Shown here piece after piece: positions 1 through 11,283 of a stretch of DNA of 64,000 bases. Each line of letters begins with the position of its first letter. Within the stretch, counting starts at the first letter, position 1. Below the pieces are notes generated by a model. The model was not told the origin of the DNA, ran no database searches, and saw only the letters and a program-made list of their open reading frames with translations. Position numbers and translations under genes: made by a program. The stretch is taken from positions 87,872,216 to 87,936,215 of the forward strand of contig OW799236.1 of NCBI GenBank assembly GCA_941918925.1, written 5' to 3'. Source of the stretch: Phyto melanocephala. Lineage: Eukaryota > Arthropoda > Insecta > Diptera > Rhinophoridae.

Positions 1-40
1 TGGCACGATAACTTACAGAGATATATAAACATATACTTAA

Positions 41-172
41 ATATTAAAAAAACCGGTTTTTGTGGGTAAAAAACCGGTGTATTCGACATTCAATTAACAT
101 TTGGAAAAAACCGCCAGCTAAAAGAGTTAAAAACCGGTTTTTCCACCCGTTGTAGAACCGGGTCGATCACCC
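41..172. repeat. AACCGG-rich palindromic tract
   Basis: Four AACCGG(T/G) words lie in about 115 bp (51, 72, 132, 155), two of them within near-palindromes of the form AAAACCGGTTTT. The end at 150-172 carries a GGTCGATCACC word. It could be the subterminal repeats of a transposon running off the left edge, or a chance cluster of Grainyhead-like motifs. No partner end is visible. Confidence 0.3.
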
Positions 173-615
173 TAATAAAGAATTAAAAATTAAACAACAA
201 GCTAATATCGATCATTTAAAGAGAAGATATCGTAGTATAAAATTAATTTGATCAATTAAAACCTAATATTGATATGGCAATATTTCTGAAGTTTATCGTA
301 TGGTATCACTCAATGAAAATAACTTATGATTTTTCCGTTAAATTAGTTTAACATTTTTTAAACTGAGCTTAAATCACATCATTAAAAGAAGAATATTTGC
401 GATTACTCTAGAAATAACGTTGCTGTGATCTGATATAAACTTGTATAGAAACTTTAGTTAAAATTTCAGAAAAAGAAATGTAACAACAGAGGTCAATAGT
501 TTGAAAAAAATGAATTGATAATGAGATTTTCTTGTTGTTTGGGTTTTCAGTGTAAATTTCAAATAAATGACATGTGATGATGCCAAAAATGCTCAGTAAG
601 GTTTTCCATTTCACC

Positions 616-1090
616 ATGTATAAACTAACAAAAGATCGATGCTGGCAAATTATTGAATTTGGTAATCGAAATTCGTGCTATGCATGTGATTAATGCATTT
701 TGAAATTACGTCCATGTAATGATCATCATAATCAACCCTCCGAACAGGCTATTCAAGCAAATTTCTCCACAATTTTACTTTATTGGACACTAATCAACCA
801 ACCCTTAAAGTAAGAGTGCATACCGTGGAGAATATTGCTGCTGTATCGGCCATTTTCAATAAAGATCTCTACATATCAGTTCGCAAAAGTTTTTAACAAT
901 TTTGCCTGTTGTTTTTGAACACCTGGAAAGTATGGACTTATGGTCTTCAGCATAAAATCATACCAAATATAGCTGCTACAAGAAATGAAGCAAGGTGATA
1001 ACCAAAACGTCGTTTGTTTGGTGAAAGAGCCTTTAAAAAGTTGGATGAAGATCCATTTTTAATTATAAACAAGGAACAACTAACAAAAAA
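616..1090 (+). pseudogene. ITm (Tc1/mariner-superfamily) transposase relic, N-terminal half
   Basis: Broken copy of an insect Tc1/mariner-superfamily transposase, the enzyme that cuts and pastes its own element. In mixed frames the + strand reads the N-terminal helix-turn-helix region (WQIIEF...NRNS, then QPSEQAIQ), the linker word VENIAAVSA near 815-850, and PKRRLFGERAFKKLDEDP near 1005-1050, which precedes the catalytic core in this family. Several in-frame stops and frameshifts separate these blocks. The start is taken at the ATG at 616. The N-terminal DNA closely resembles the relic at 31935-32576, so the two are the same subfamily. The catalytic Asp residues cannot be identified. Not functional. 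Confidence 0.6.
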
Positions 1091-1094
1091 ATAC

Positions 1095-1310
1095 CTGACA
1101 TAGAAAGAGATACTTAGAAAAAGGTTCACTGATCAATTTTAATGAACTGCAAGTAAATGCCGAGTTAGTGTTCTGTCTGATGAAACAAAAATTATTTTGT
1201 TTAAATTTAACTTTGTGGAAAGGAAAATGCATTTCGGTGGATATTTCGACAAGATAGTAATTTGGAAGCAGTTGTGCCGAGAAGTCAAAGCGGCCCTTTT
1301 AGGAAACAAA
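1095..1310 (+). pseudogene. Probable Tc1-like transposase fragment
   Basis: Just after the HTH relic the + strand reads RKRF...TASKCR, then VLSDETKIILFK near 1170-1205. This resembles the Tc1 block around the first catalytic Asp (the W-x-VLFSDE-x-KF pattern). It may be the continuation of the preceding relic or a separate Tc1-like piece. Stops interrupt it, and the downstream words (ERKMHFGGYFDK) fit neither family cleanly. Low-certainty remnant. Confidence 0.4.
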
Positions 1311-1514
1311 CCATCCAATAGGGATCAGCTATTGATAGTGATTTTAAATGAGCGCAAAAAAAATAAATAAAAAATACAATAAAACTCTGTTCATTTACGC
1401 GAAATTATTTAATTGATAGAAAAGATGATTGTGCCAATGCCTAATGGTTTTCGTCGCCGGTTACAGGTTAATATGTTCTTCTAGGCATTGCTTATTTCTT
1501 TTTTTTTTCTTTTC

Positions 1515-2027
1515 TGTTATTTCTACAATACTCATTCTAGACCCTATAAATCCTGAATCCTTATAGATAGAGGAATTGATGTAGCTCGTCTTTCAGTCCG
1601 TCTGGGTATATGTTGAAATAAAGTTTTTGAAGCCCCTACATACACTACAGACTCTCATATAGTTCCAATTTATCAGATATGCTTTCGAGAATTTTGCTAT
1701 TGCAAATCAAGTATTTGGATAGATTACGATATAAGCGAAAGAACAAGATTGCCTCTGTTTTTTGCCCAAACTTCTTGCAACGTTTTTCACTTATGATAAA
1801 ATTTGTACCTTTGTAAACACTTATAAAAAATGTTGGTTCAATGAGTTAATTACCGACAAAGATATCGGCAAAAAAAATTAAAAAAAAAAATTCAATTAAT
1901 CGATTTCTGTAATAAGTTTTAATCACAATTGCACTAAATTAATATCAGTTATGGTCACAATGTGATGACAAATGTGTGAAGGATATACAAGATTCGGCAC
2001 AGCCGCATATAACGCTCTTCCTGTTTA
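1515..2027 (+). mobile_element. DINE-1/mini-me-like (Helentron-related) element
   Basis: Non-autonomous interspersed repeat. Visible parts in order: a block reading CTGAATCCTTATAGA, a short GTCY-type run (CAGTCCGTCTGGG) near 1594, the block GTTTTTGAAGCCCC, TTGCCTCTGTTTTT near 1750, and a 3' end with GTGTGAAGGATATA followed by a hairpin word TTCGGCACAGCCGCA at 1995-2010. The same blocks recur in the same order at 8258-10470, and the 3' module recurs at six or more places in the window. The 5' boundary is approximate. Confidence 0.6.
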
Positions 2028-2239
2028 AATTAAAAAAGGAAAAGTTGAGAAAATTTATTTTAAGTTTAACGATTCTTTTTTAACTAAACACCGTGCGCTT
2101 TTTCTAAATCCATTTATTCAAAGCTTTCAACGAAATAGACCTTTTCTTATAAAGCGTGATCCATTTTGAGGTTCCCTACTTTTTTAAAGAAAAAAACACA
2201 GAAAATTCAAATTTAATCGAGAATGTTTATTATTATTTG

Positions 2240-2878
2240 AAAGAACATTCTATCAAATGTTGGCCGTTGCTACGTCGGTTCAATTTTCTATGACTCGTTC
2301 GAGCATTTCGACTAGTGGCTGGCTGATGACACGCGTGATGTTTTCCTGAAATTCTGAATCAAAGCGGGTTTGTCCGCATAAACTTTAGACTTTACATATC
2401 CCCACAGAAAAAAATCTAACGGTGTGATATCACACGATCTTGGTGTCCAATCGACCGGCCCAAAACGTGATATTATGCGCTCACCGAAGTGTTCTTTCAA
2501 TAAATCCATTGATTGATGCGAGGTATGGGAAGTGACACCGTCTTGCTGAAACCAAATGTCGCCGAGATCACGAGCATCAATTTCAGGCATCAAATAGTCG
2601 GTTATCATGGCACGATAGCGGTCGCCATTGACGGTTACGTTCGCACCGGCACCATTTTTAAAGAAATATGAGCCGATGATTCCACTGGCCCCAGCATGCT
2701 GGAGGTGGTCTCAAAATTGGTAATGGTGTTGCAAATACTACGCTCAGTAGGTCGGTTATATTGACCATAAGTTGAGCGAAGTGCACGAAACACATTCCTC
2801 ACAGAACGTGAATTTTCGTAATAAACTTGAACGATTTGTATACGTTGTTCAAGCATAAATCTTTTCATTATGAAATGC
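2240..2878 (-). pseudogene. ITm transposase relic with internal deletion
   Basis: Minus-strand relic of the same transposase class. From the ATG at 2878 it reads an HTH start (MKRFMLEQRIQIVQVYYENS, then VRNVFRALRSTYGQYNRPTE), after which the frame jumps straight to the catalytic-domain word GSYFFKNGAGANVTVNGDRY near 2640-2690. Then follow WFQQDG near 2545 and RSCDITPLDFFLWGYVKSKV near 2400-2455. The second and third catalytic Asp (QQDG, SCD-I-TP) are intact, separated by 36 residues. The segment with the first (normally FSDEAHF) has been deleted. A frameshift near 2340 leads into the C-terminal word MLERVIEN. Terminal repeats could not be delimited. The element cannot make active enzyme. Confidence 0.85.
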
Positions 2879-3060
2879 CAAACAATACTAAACAAAAATA
2901 ACATGACAGCATGACACAACTCACACGTGATCTGTCAAAAACAGGCTACTGAAAAAAGAATCTCTACTTAAATCACCCATTATTTGACGATTTGGAATAT
3001 TATTTTTTGCATGCAAATATTTGTGTGCGGGTGACTCCTTATTTTGCGAACATCACTGTA

Positions 3061-4453
3061 GCTGTACGCAACATTAAATAAGTAATAAAATAAAAACTTT
3101 AACTTCGTTAACTCAACTAATAATAATAATAATAATATAAGCTCTTAATTAGCAATAATTTGTTATTCAAAATATTTTCAAATAAACAAAGTTCTTTAGA
3201 AAATGAATCTCTACCAAATACCCTTTTGCCATAAAATAAAACACAAAGAAACTATTACAACATTCGTTGAATCGTTTAATGGCGCCAATTCTACTTGTGT
3301 ATGTTGGTACAAAATTTTTTTTTTAGTTTTTGACTTATATTAAGCTTTTGCCGTAGTTTTTTTTATTGTTATTTACATAAAAATCTAGTTTACAATGTTA
3401 GTTTCTTAAATTATATTTTTTTTCTTCATTTTCATCCTTAACCGACATTGTTTTACAAAAAAAAAACACACACTGAGATATACTTAGCATGATGGTGTGT
3501 GTTTTGGTATTTTTAAGGACAGTAAACTTACTCACATCCCCACAAAGAAACATCATACAAGTGGCAGTAAGAGTATGTAAGTGCTGTTGTCGTAGTAGCT
3601 GTTGTTATAAAAATAGTAATCTGGTACATACATGTACATGTTGTATATGAATACCTTTTATCCTTGGCATTTAAAGCATTTATGAATACACGTATACATG
3701 TACATGTATATATACGAATGGAAATAAATGAATATGTATACTCACATACTTACATACAAATGTCTATTTTAGTACTGCATTTACAGGTAAAACAGGGATG
3801 AAAAATTAATTCATTTGTGTTTTTTTTTTTTCGATTTAAAATCGGATGAACTTACGTATTTAATTAGTATTAATATTTGTAGTAAATATATGTAAAAAGT
3901 TGCTTTAGATGTTTAACATATTTTACTTAATTTCTTACAAAGAACTGCTTTAATATATAGTGAACTCACCAAAATATGTACATTCGAAATTGTGAACCTT
4001 TTGGAAACGTTTTTATCTTTTCTTTTTTAAGGCAATGACTGACTATTCTATAAAGTCGCACGATTATGTCAAATAAAAAACTGATGGATTTCTGTCTTAC
4101 ATGAGAAAATCGCAACAAAATGTGTGATTGGCTGCCACACTGAACACACAGAAACTATTATTTTATGAAAATTTCCAAAATATTTTCAAATAGGACACAA
4201 TAGTCAAAAAAATTGTCACACATGTGCAGTTTTTGTCCACACTATCACACTTTCTGAACACACATACAGTTTTTGACATATCGAATGACTAAATCTGATA
4301 GACAGTCAAGGCGATGACTGCTTTTTTAAATAAGAAATCCCTGTGTATAAATAAATTAACCTCTTTGTTATTCTCTGATATCGCTACGTAAAAATTTAAA
4401 GTGATTTAGAACTTACTTATATTCGTTAACAAAAACTGAAAGTGTGAAGCTAG
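3061..4453. other. AT-rich DNA without recognised genes
   Basis: Only simple-sequence patches are seen: AAT repeats near 3117-3136, homopolymer A/T runs, and a CATG/TACA-rich stretch at about 3625-3770. No coding signal or paired terminal repeats were found. Confidence 0.6.
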
Positions 4454-5064
4454 AGTTACACGCCATCCATTTGTGCGTTGTTCCGTTTGATAATTTTTCA
4501 CTTTTTTTACGTTTCTTAATTCAAGTTACACACAAGGCGTTTTATGCATTAACTTTTTTGTTTTGATCAGCTGTTGTGTTTATATTGTTATTAACTAAAA
4601 ACCAATTTTGCCAAACTGAAAAGTGAAGTTGACATTTTAAAAGAATTTATGGAACTCATTGCGTTTATATACATGATATTTTGTGCTACAAGGACCTTCG
4701 AAAAGCTCGAAAAAAACACGAGCTTTTTGTAATAAAAAACCAGAGATGACACTTTGCACATAATAGTTATTGATAAATAGAAAAAAAATTTGATAATAAA
4801 AAAAAATTGTGTTTAAAATTAATTTTTATATATTTTTGTTTTTCTTAAAAGAAATTATAAACTTTATTTCGAATGCTTTTTCTTTTATTGAAAACATTTT
4901 TTAACACAAAAAAATAGAAAAAATATATACACCACATAAAAAGATTTATTGATAACATCGAAAAAAAATATTATTTGTCATCCATGGCTAACAACAACAC
5001 CTTTTATATTTATGCGACGGATACAAACCTACTTTGCTGCGTTTATACGTTTTGCCGTGTAACT
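4454..5064. mobile_element. Candidate MITE with AGTTACACG ends
   Basis: The left end AGTTACACG (4454-4462) and the right end CGTGTAACT (5056-5064) are inverted copies. An internal word AAGTTACACACAAGGCG near 4523 resembles the reverse of the right end (AAGTTACACGGCAAAACG). The ends are about 610 bp apart. No target-site duplication is obvious and no coding capacity is seen. Confidence 0.35.
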
Positions 5065-5504
5065 TGTCACATACAATTACACTGATTCTACTTTTTGGCA
5101 GATACATAAAAAGGAACAATGGATAGAATGCATGGTAAAAAGGAGCAAAAAGGTTGCTAAATCAGAACAGAAAAAAAAACGGAAATTGTCAAATCGTCTA
5201 ACTAATTCTATTTATGATAAAACATTATGTGCTTCTCTAATGGTTCCTTAGTATACGTAACAGAACAATGTCAGTAGTGGAAATTAACCAGCATATTAAA
5301 GGATGTGTGATTTTAATGGCAGCGGTAGTTACTTTCGAAAATTTAAGCAGAGGTTTGGTGTTGGCTTCTTCAAAATTTTTGAGATTTTTTTTTTTTTTTT
5401 TTTTTGCTAAGATACAACGTGTTTCCCGTTTAAAGGTTAGTTAAGATCGAAAATGGGGGAACTATCTCTTTTTAAAACACCGTTCTGAAATGTTGACAAA
5501 TCCA
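5065..5504. other. AT-rich DNA, no recognised gene
   Basis: Contains a run of about 20 T near 5387-5404. The last 80 bases may be a further decayed upstream part of the pogo-like relic that follows, but nothing can be read with confidence. Confidence 0.5.
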
Positions 5505-5935
5505 GGTTGCATATGAGGCAAATAAGCGAAAACTACTGGCAATTGAAAAATCTTAAAATCCCCAACGCTTCTAAAACTAACAATGTCTAGTGAAGTGGAA
5601 ATTCTCTAGATCAGCATGGACAAAATCTGAAATTTCTTATGATTGGTTTCATCAATGTTTTTTAAAAAGATAAATTCAAAATGAACGATAAAACTGAAAG
5701 TTACCGACTTCTTGACCTAAAACCAACTCCCGATAAAGGCCTGCTTTCTGAGGACGGATTCATTTGCGCAATATTCTTGCCACCAAATGTCACGTCTTTA
5801 ATTTAGTCTATAGACCAAAATACATTTAAACTAACAAAAGATGCGTTACAGAAACAGCCTGTTGGCATTACTCGCTGAAAATCAAACAGATTTTTAAGAT
5901 TCTTTTAATAGCGGAACTCACTCTTTGATGCAAAC
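5505..5935 (+). pseudogene. pogo/Tigger-type transposase relic
   Basis: Decayed DDE transposase of the pogo/Tigger (jerky-like) group. The + strand in changing frames gives KLLAIEKS near 5530, AWTKSEISYDWFHQCFLKR near 5618-5675, LLSEDGFICAIFLPPNVTSL near 5740-5800, and SIDQNTFK just after. The order matches the family: the lead-in to the second Asp block, W-F-H, then the hallmark LPPNVTSLIQPMDQ motif. Stops (including a TAG directly after TSLI) and frameshifts make it non-functional. The expected D-N-A-P block between 5690 and 5740 is not recognisable. A possible decayed C-terminal continuation lies around 6480-6640. Confidence 0.75.
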
Positions 5936-6353
5936 TACCCTTGCAAGTCGTGCAGACCGTGCAAGTCTAGCAAACAATTTAACTTGTGCACGACTACAAA
6001 AACAAATTATATTAAATTGCAATTTGCATCACTTGAGTAAATATGCACAACTAAAAATCAGTGCAAAGTAATGTCACACAAATTTGCACAACAGATACAG
6101 AATTTATTTACTTTAAGGATTTAAAATCTCCACAAATTCAATTTTATACATGGCATTTTTTACCAAAAAAATTTATGATATTATATTTTTCCGTTGATTT
6201 AGGATTTGTAATTTTTTTAAAATTAATAAACTTTATTTTCGGAAAATATTAAAACACAGAATCCTACTTATTAATTCAAAAAATAGATTTGTTGTTTCTT
6301 AAATACCCACAAAAATCAGCTCGTTGCCATAAGTTTGCAACACAAATGAAAAA
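5936..6353. other. TGCA-rich spacer
   Basis: Many TTGCA/TGCAA and GTGCA words occur between 5930 and 6075 (for example CTTGCAAGTCGTGCAG). Their density suggests subterminal repeats of the neighbouring pogo-like element, but no boundary can be drawn. No gene seen. Confidence 0.35.
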
Positions 6354-6426
6354 TGAACTCACGCTTGGTAGCAAAAAATTAGTGCATAATTGCACTAATT
6401 GCAAAAATGCTACCAAGAGTGAATTC
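6354..6426. repeat. Long imperfect palindrome
   Basis: Inverted arms read CTTGGTAGCA on the left and TGCTACCAAG on the right, with an inner ATTAGTGCA / TGCACTAAT pair around a short centre. Together the arms cover about 35 bp each. It would form a cruciform or RNA hairpin and could be a miniature element or transposon end. Confidence 0.6.
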
Positions 6427-8250
6427 CTCTAATGTTTTATTTAAAAAAGATGGAATTAATGCTCTGTACTTTGCATGAAGACAATTTGGACAAGAAATTT
6501 TAAACAGATGATGGAAAAATATTTTAAATTAATTTTGGATCAAGATGACTACGATAAAAATATTCTGTTAAGTGTTTTAAGAAAAAGTATTTTTCTTTAA
6601 AAATATAACGTTTTTGTATTTTTAGAGAATTAAGGATTACTTAAATAATTTTATTATAGATCGAAGCAGCTCTTATCTCGATGCAAGACTAGAACAAAAA
6701 TCTTGAAGAAAATTACACAGAGCATGATATTGATGATGGAGATTAAATTATGTACCAGCCTCAAATCAAAATTAACCCAAAGAAAACTGCAGAAGCCCTC
6801 GTATACTAAGAAATCTTAAAGAGAAAGCCATGAAAAATATTTGTTTCAAAATACTTAGGTTAGGCTAGCGAAGGTGATAAAAAAAGCCCAAACCCATAAT
6901 AGGTACACATGTATGTCCAAACTAGCATGTTGTGCACTCTAAGTTTTCTTTTAAATACTTGCTTATCATTTATTTTTTATTAAAGTATCATTTATGATAC
7001 TGAATAGGAGTGTTATTTCTTTAAAAAATTTGGCAATCGATAACGTTATCTCAAGGTCACTGTGTTAACGAATCGATAATCCTCTAAATTTTATTAATCA
7101 AAACGGCTTGTTTTCAATTAAAAACAAATAAATCGCTTTTCTATAACTAAATTAAATTATAACTGAAATTAAGCAAAACAATACGTTTCCTTCTCTGAGA
7201 AACATACGCTAGTAATTCTTCTTCCAGTTTATTCTTTCCTGATGTTAAGACATGTCTTAATTTACAAAAAAATTATGGATAAACAACTTCCATCACAACG
7301 AAGTTGTTGAAAAAGAACTATGTATCTGTTAAAGATCCATATAACTTTGTCTTCAAATCTTTTCTACATGCTAAATGTGTCAACCAAAATTTCACTTGCA
7401 TCATCTGTCCATTGACACTCTTATGTTAGTTTTGAAATAGAAATAAAACTCAATTGTCACATTGTTATCTCTCCACATAGTTAGAATGACAACTCATTGA
7501 AAACTCGGTTTGAAAAGCAACCGTCAGAACGATTAGGGCTTTAGAATGTGGGTAACTCTGAGTGTGTGGTAATGTGAGAATATGAAAAGTTCAAGTTTTG
7601 GCACAAAAATACGAAATATTTACTAGAACAACAATGACAAATAAAAATACTAAACATAAAATGACAAGTAATGCACTACTGCCACTATATAATAAAAAAA
7701 ACAACTACCATAACAACAACATTGTATACAAGGATTTTACACTACAAACGAATAAAAAACAAAGAACTACAATATATAAAATAGTCCCCATAGTCTATGT
7801 ATAGAAGCAAGACCACTATGCACATTTACTATGTACACATACATACATATGTGAATGTCTATAGCAAATACGTCAGTGTGTTTTCTAAAAGGACCATCAT
7901 CATCATCATCATCGTCATGAATGGTAATAAATTTTTCATGATTATGTCTCAAATCATACATAATCAGCAGTCAGTCTGTCAGACAGACAGACAGACAGTT
8001 ATTTCTTAAAGTGCCAGTATGATTTCGCATGCAAAAGTTTTCAACATTGACAACTCAGCGTTATGCAGGATTTACTTTGTTGTTTTGGATAATGGTTTAT
8101 CAGATCCAAGGGAAAATAATGCTGGAAAAACAATATTATTATTTTAAATTATTTTTCTATTTCATGTTCGTAGGTATACATATAGTGGATAATGCATTGT
8201 GGGTTTTAAATCGAAAATGGATTCTTGTAACAAAAAAAAAATTCAAATAC
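6427..8250. other. AT-rich DNA with microsatellites, no recognised gene
   Basis: Holds (ATC)n near 7892-7912 and a (CAGA)n tract near 7980-8000, plus a possible decayed transposase tail at 6480-6640. Short open frames across 7598-8259 run through simple sequence and have no protein-like composition. Confidence 0.5.
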
Positions 8251-8715
8251 ATTTGGTAGATTCACATGATGTGCTATTATGTCATATTCTTGAATATATT
8301 CTGTATCCTTATAGAAAGAAGAACTGATTTATCTAATTCCGTTTGTCAGTTTGTCCGTGTGTATATTAGAATTAAGTTTTTGAAGCCCCCACGTATACTT
8401 TAACCCATTATGTCCGAGAATACTTTATTGCACAAATTAAAAAAAAAAATTATCAAATTCCAATCACACTCATGAAAAGATCTTTTCGTCATAATTATTT
8501 TTTTGTCCTGGTCCTGCTGGAGCCAGGAAAGACTGTTGACATATGGCAACGCCAGGAACTATCTCAACTTACAAAATATAATAATGAAATAATTTTTTTG
8601 TTGATATATTTTATTAAAAAACAAACAATACAATACAAATTATCCGATGTGGTTTGAAAAATTTCGATTTATTTTTGATTGTATTTATTTGAACCTTTAG
8701 ACTTTCATAGGTCAA

Positions 8716-9305
8716 GTCGCGAAGATTATATCGGCCAAATGGGCGCTTTTTAGGTCAATTTTCATCACTTTCGCGAGAACTTCGGGCGATAGATTCTAGC
8801 ACTCATGTTGTCCTTAAGGGCTTCCAGAGTTTCGGGCTTATTCACGTAAACACCGCCTTCAGAATATCGGTTGTGGCTCGCCAAGTGTGTGACGTTGCCA
8901 CGTCCTTTTGGAACCACATATCCTCAAATCCTAATTTTTTGAATTGCGGCAGAAAAAACTCGGCCCTTTGACTCCTCCAGCATGAACAGTGCACCATGCA
9001 GACACTTTGAGCGGGTGCAATGGCTCCATGTGGATTTTCAGTGCCCCAGAAGCGATAGTTGTTCACGTATCCTCTGAGGTGAAAATGAGCCTCAACGCTC
9101 ATTATGATTTTGGTCGAAAAACCGTCCACTGCGGCCTAGAGATTGAGGATTGACGATTATTATATCTCTGAATATCTGCCAATGTCGCACTTTTTACAGG
9201 CTTTTCGACCAATGGTTTTGCAAGTTCTCCGACGCAACGTCGTTTTTCAATAACTAGTATTACGGGATGATCTATACCATCATTCTTTCTGTTGAGAATT
9301 GACAC
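8716..9305 (-). pseudogene. ITm transposase relic inside the piggyBac-like element
   Basis: The minus strand reads VIEKRRCVGELAKPLVEKP and KSATLADIQRY near 9185-9265. It then jumps to FSTKIIMSVEAHFHLRGYVN near 9060-9120, WGTENPHG, PQFKKLGFEDMWFQKD near 8905-8950, ATSHT, and after another gap VYVNKPETLEALKDNM near 8805-8855, ending HLADIIFAT near 8716. Three faults are visible. Most of the DNA-binding half is deleted, the first catalytic Asp is Val (MSVEAHF instead of FSDEAHF), and the segment with the third catalytic Asp is deleted. Clearly dead. Confidence 0.85.
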
Positions 9306-9397
9306 TTACCGTAGAATTTGCAACCGAATTGTGCAGATCATCTATCTCCTATCATTTTTTCCTTATGTCTTTACTAGAATCTTATCGCTGTCCATTT

Positions 9398-9580
9398 TTA
9401 AAAGATTATTTCGTAATTCGATTTCAGCAGAGAAGGAAAAATGTTGTCTGGGATACCGCCTTCTTCTTTTGAAGCGTCATCTTCACAGCTTACATAGCCA
9501 TCATTTTCCGGTGGTTCAACAAAAATCTTTGTAACTTTATTTTCGGTTTCATTGTCAACGGTTCCAGGAAGTCTAAGGCA
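9398..9580 (-). pseudogene. piggyBac-type transposase N-terminal remnant
   Basis: A minus-strand frame gives a short acidic segment with IFVEPPENDGYVSCEDDASK, followed by EEGGIPDN, then a stop at 9398. Acidic N-termini with an I-x-EPP...D(S)EDD pattern are typical of piggyBac-family (PGBD) proteins before the DDD catalytic domain. Its place inside TTAA-bounded ends agrees. The catalytic domain is not present in the window, so this is a relic of the original internal gene. Confidence 0.6.
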
Positions 9581-10494
9581 TCAGAAAATGTTAACTATCT
9601 GTTAAATTCTAAACATGTTTCAAAAAATTAATTAATTTATTTATTTATTCACTATGCAAATATGAAACACCATATAACGCCTGCCGTTGCCATATGGCAA
9701 CGTATATGAAAAAAATTAAATATACATATGATATCAACATTTAATATATATAATTTTTACGCAAAAACAAAGATACACTTCTTACAAAAATAATTAATCA
9801 AATAACTTTAAAAAATACAACAAGTTTTGAAAGATATTGGTAATTAATTTTTCATGAAATCCATTTTTATAAAATTTTACAACTTATTTTTTTCCACTTC
9901 CAAAATACAGCTTATAAACAAGACGCTTTAAGCGAAATTGACTTTCTTTTACCTAAAATAGTAAAAACATTATATAAACATTCTCAAATATTCGCTAATT
10001 TCATAATAACCGTTACCTATGCTTAGGAAAAGCTGAGTAACAACTGATACAGAGAGTGTTGCCATATGGCAACAGTAGGACATAACGGGTTAAATTCCTA
10101 TATGGTATTTAATGGTCAGATAGACTTTTGAGACTATTGCTATTGAAAATCAGTTATTTAGGCAAATAACGAGCTAAAAAAGATTGCCTCTGTTTTTCCC
10201 CTAACAAAGCCAAATGGTAAAGCTCCTATGGAAATTCTTAAAACACTTGTTACGTAAATACATATAAAATGCGTACCTTTGACAACATTTGCGGAAAGGC
10301 TTGATTCAATGGATCAGCTACGGATATAAATATTGTCGAACATTTAAAAAAAAAAAGTAAATTAAAAGATTAGATTATAGATTTCCTAAATGAATTTTGC
10401 TCACAGTTGCAGCATATAATTGTCAGTTATGGTCTTGCAACAATAAGTGGCGATAAGAAACAAAATTGCTATAAAAATTACTGATATAAAATAA

Positions 10495-11283
10495 TTTCTA
10501 CATACTCCATATATATTCTGAATCCTTATAGAAATCAGCATAATCGCTTCATAACTTTATAAGATATGAGCAATTAAACACAACTGGCTCTGTTTTTTCG
10601 TTTATTTTTATCACAAAAATTAAAATTTTCCAGCCCTAGTATAATATATTGACACGGTCGTTACTCTTTATATATTTGTTATGTGTCTAGAGATATTTAT
10701 GAAAAATTTTGAACTAATTCGTCACTTATCAGCAAAGTTATAGACGGTAATTACTTAAAAAAATATATTTATTTAAAATAAATTTATTTTCTTCAAAGTT
10801 TTTGAACATGTTTAAAATAACAAATCATAAGACGTGACCTCAGAAATTATTTCTAAGAAATCCGTTTGAAACCAACTGAGATAGAAGCACCCAAGTACAA
10901 CTACTGCGGTGTTCTTCCTAAAATTTACAAAAGGACATCAATATTTTCTGTTTCTATACAACCATAGAGCCATAGTTAGAAATGAAAAAATTCAAGATGG
11001 CGTCCTAGATTAAATGGCGAATATATGAGTCATATATAGAATTTACGGCTTTGTCTCCTTTAACTCCCACAATATTATAATCAAATAAAAGAACTTGACC
11101 AGTTAAGTGTAGTAAACTATTAAAAAAAACTGTAAAATCCCAAATGACGTCTAAAACAAAATAAAGAAAATTGCGTATTACTTACATGAAATCTATAATC
11201 TGTGCTTAGCTATGATGTGGTATTTATACGTATGTATGTACATGATTCGGTACGACCGAATATAGCACTCTAACATGTTTTTA
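10495..11283 (+). mobile_element. DINE-1/mini-me-like element
   Basis: Starts with CTGAATCCTTATAGA near 10519 and CTCTGTTTTTT near 10592. It continues through a CAAGATGGCGTCC block near 10994 and ends with the 3' hairpin TTCGGTACGACCGAA near 11250, followed by TATAGCACTC. Order and 3' end match the other copies. The sequence at 10994-11040 gives the empty site for the SINE inserted at 24831. Confidence 0.65.

Larger units (their letters stand above)
8404..10089. mobile_element. piggyBac-like element, 1686 bp, TTAA target duplication
   Basis: Ends are CCCATTATGTCC (8404-8415) and GGACATAACGGG (10078-10089): 12-bp inverted repeats with one mismatch, starting CCC and flanked on both sides by TTAA. 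That pair of features is diagnostic of piggyBac-like elements. The palindrome TTGCCATATGGCAA recurs at 9688 and 10059, with a degenerate copy at 8538, as subterminal repeats. Inside are a remnant of a piggyBac-type N-terminus on the minus strand (9398-9580) and an unrelated ITm transposase relic (8716-9305). The central catalytic part of the piggyBac gene is missing, so the element is non-autonomous. Confidence 0.85.
8258..10470 (+). mobile_element. DINE-1/mini-me-like element split by a piggyBac-like insertion
   Basis: The left part (about 8258-8403) has CTGTATCCTTATAGA, a GTCY run (GTTTGTCAGTTTGTCCGTGT) and GTTTTTGAAGCCCCC. The right part (10090-10470) resumes with the block that follows in the copy at 1515-2027, including TTGCCTCTGTTTTT near 10185. 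The break falls exactly on a TTAA duplication at 8400-8403 and 10090-10093. The 3' end is not sharply defined. Confidence 0.7.

Noticed and set aside
7598..8259. Several open frames of 60-76 codons on both strands
   Set aside because: They run through (ATC)n and (CAGA)n simple sequence and overlap one another on opposite strands.
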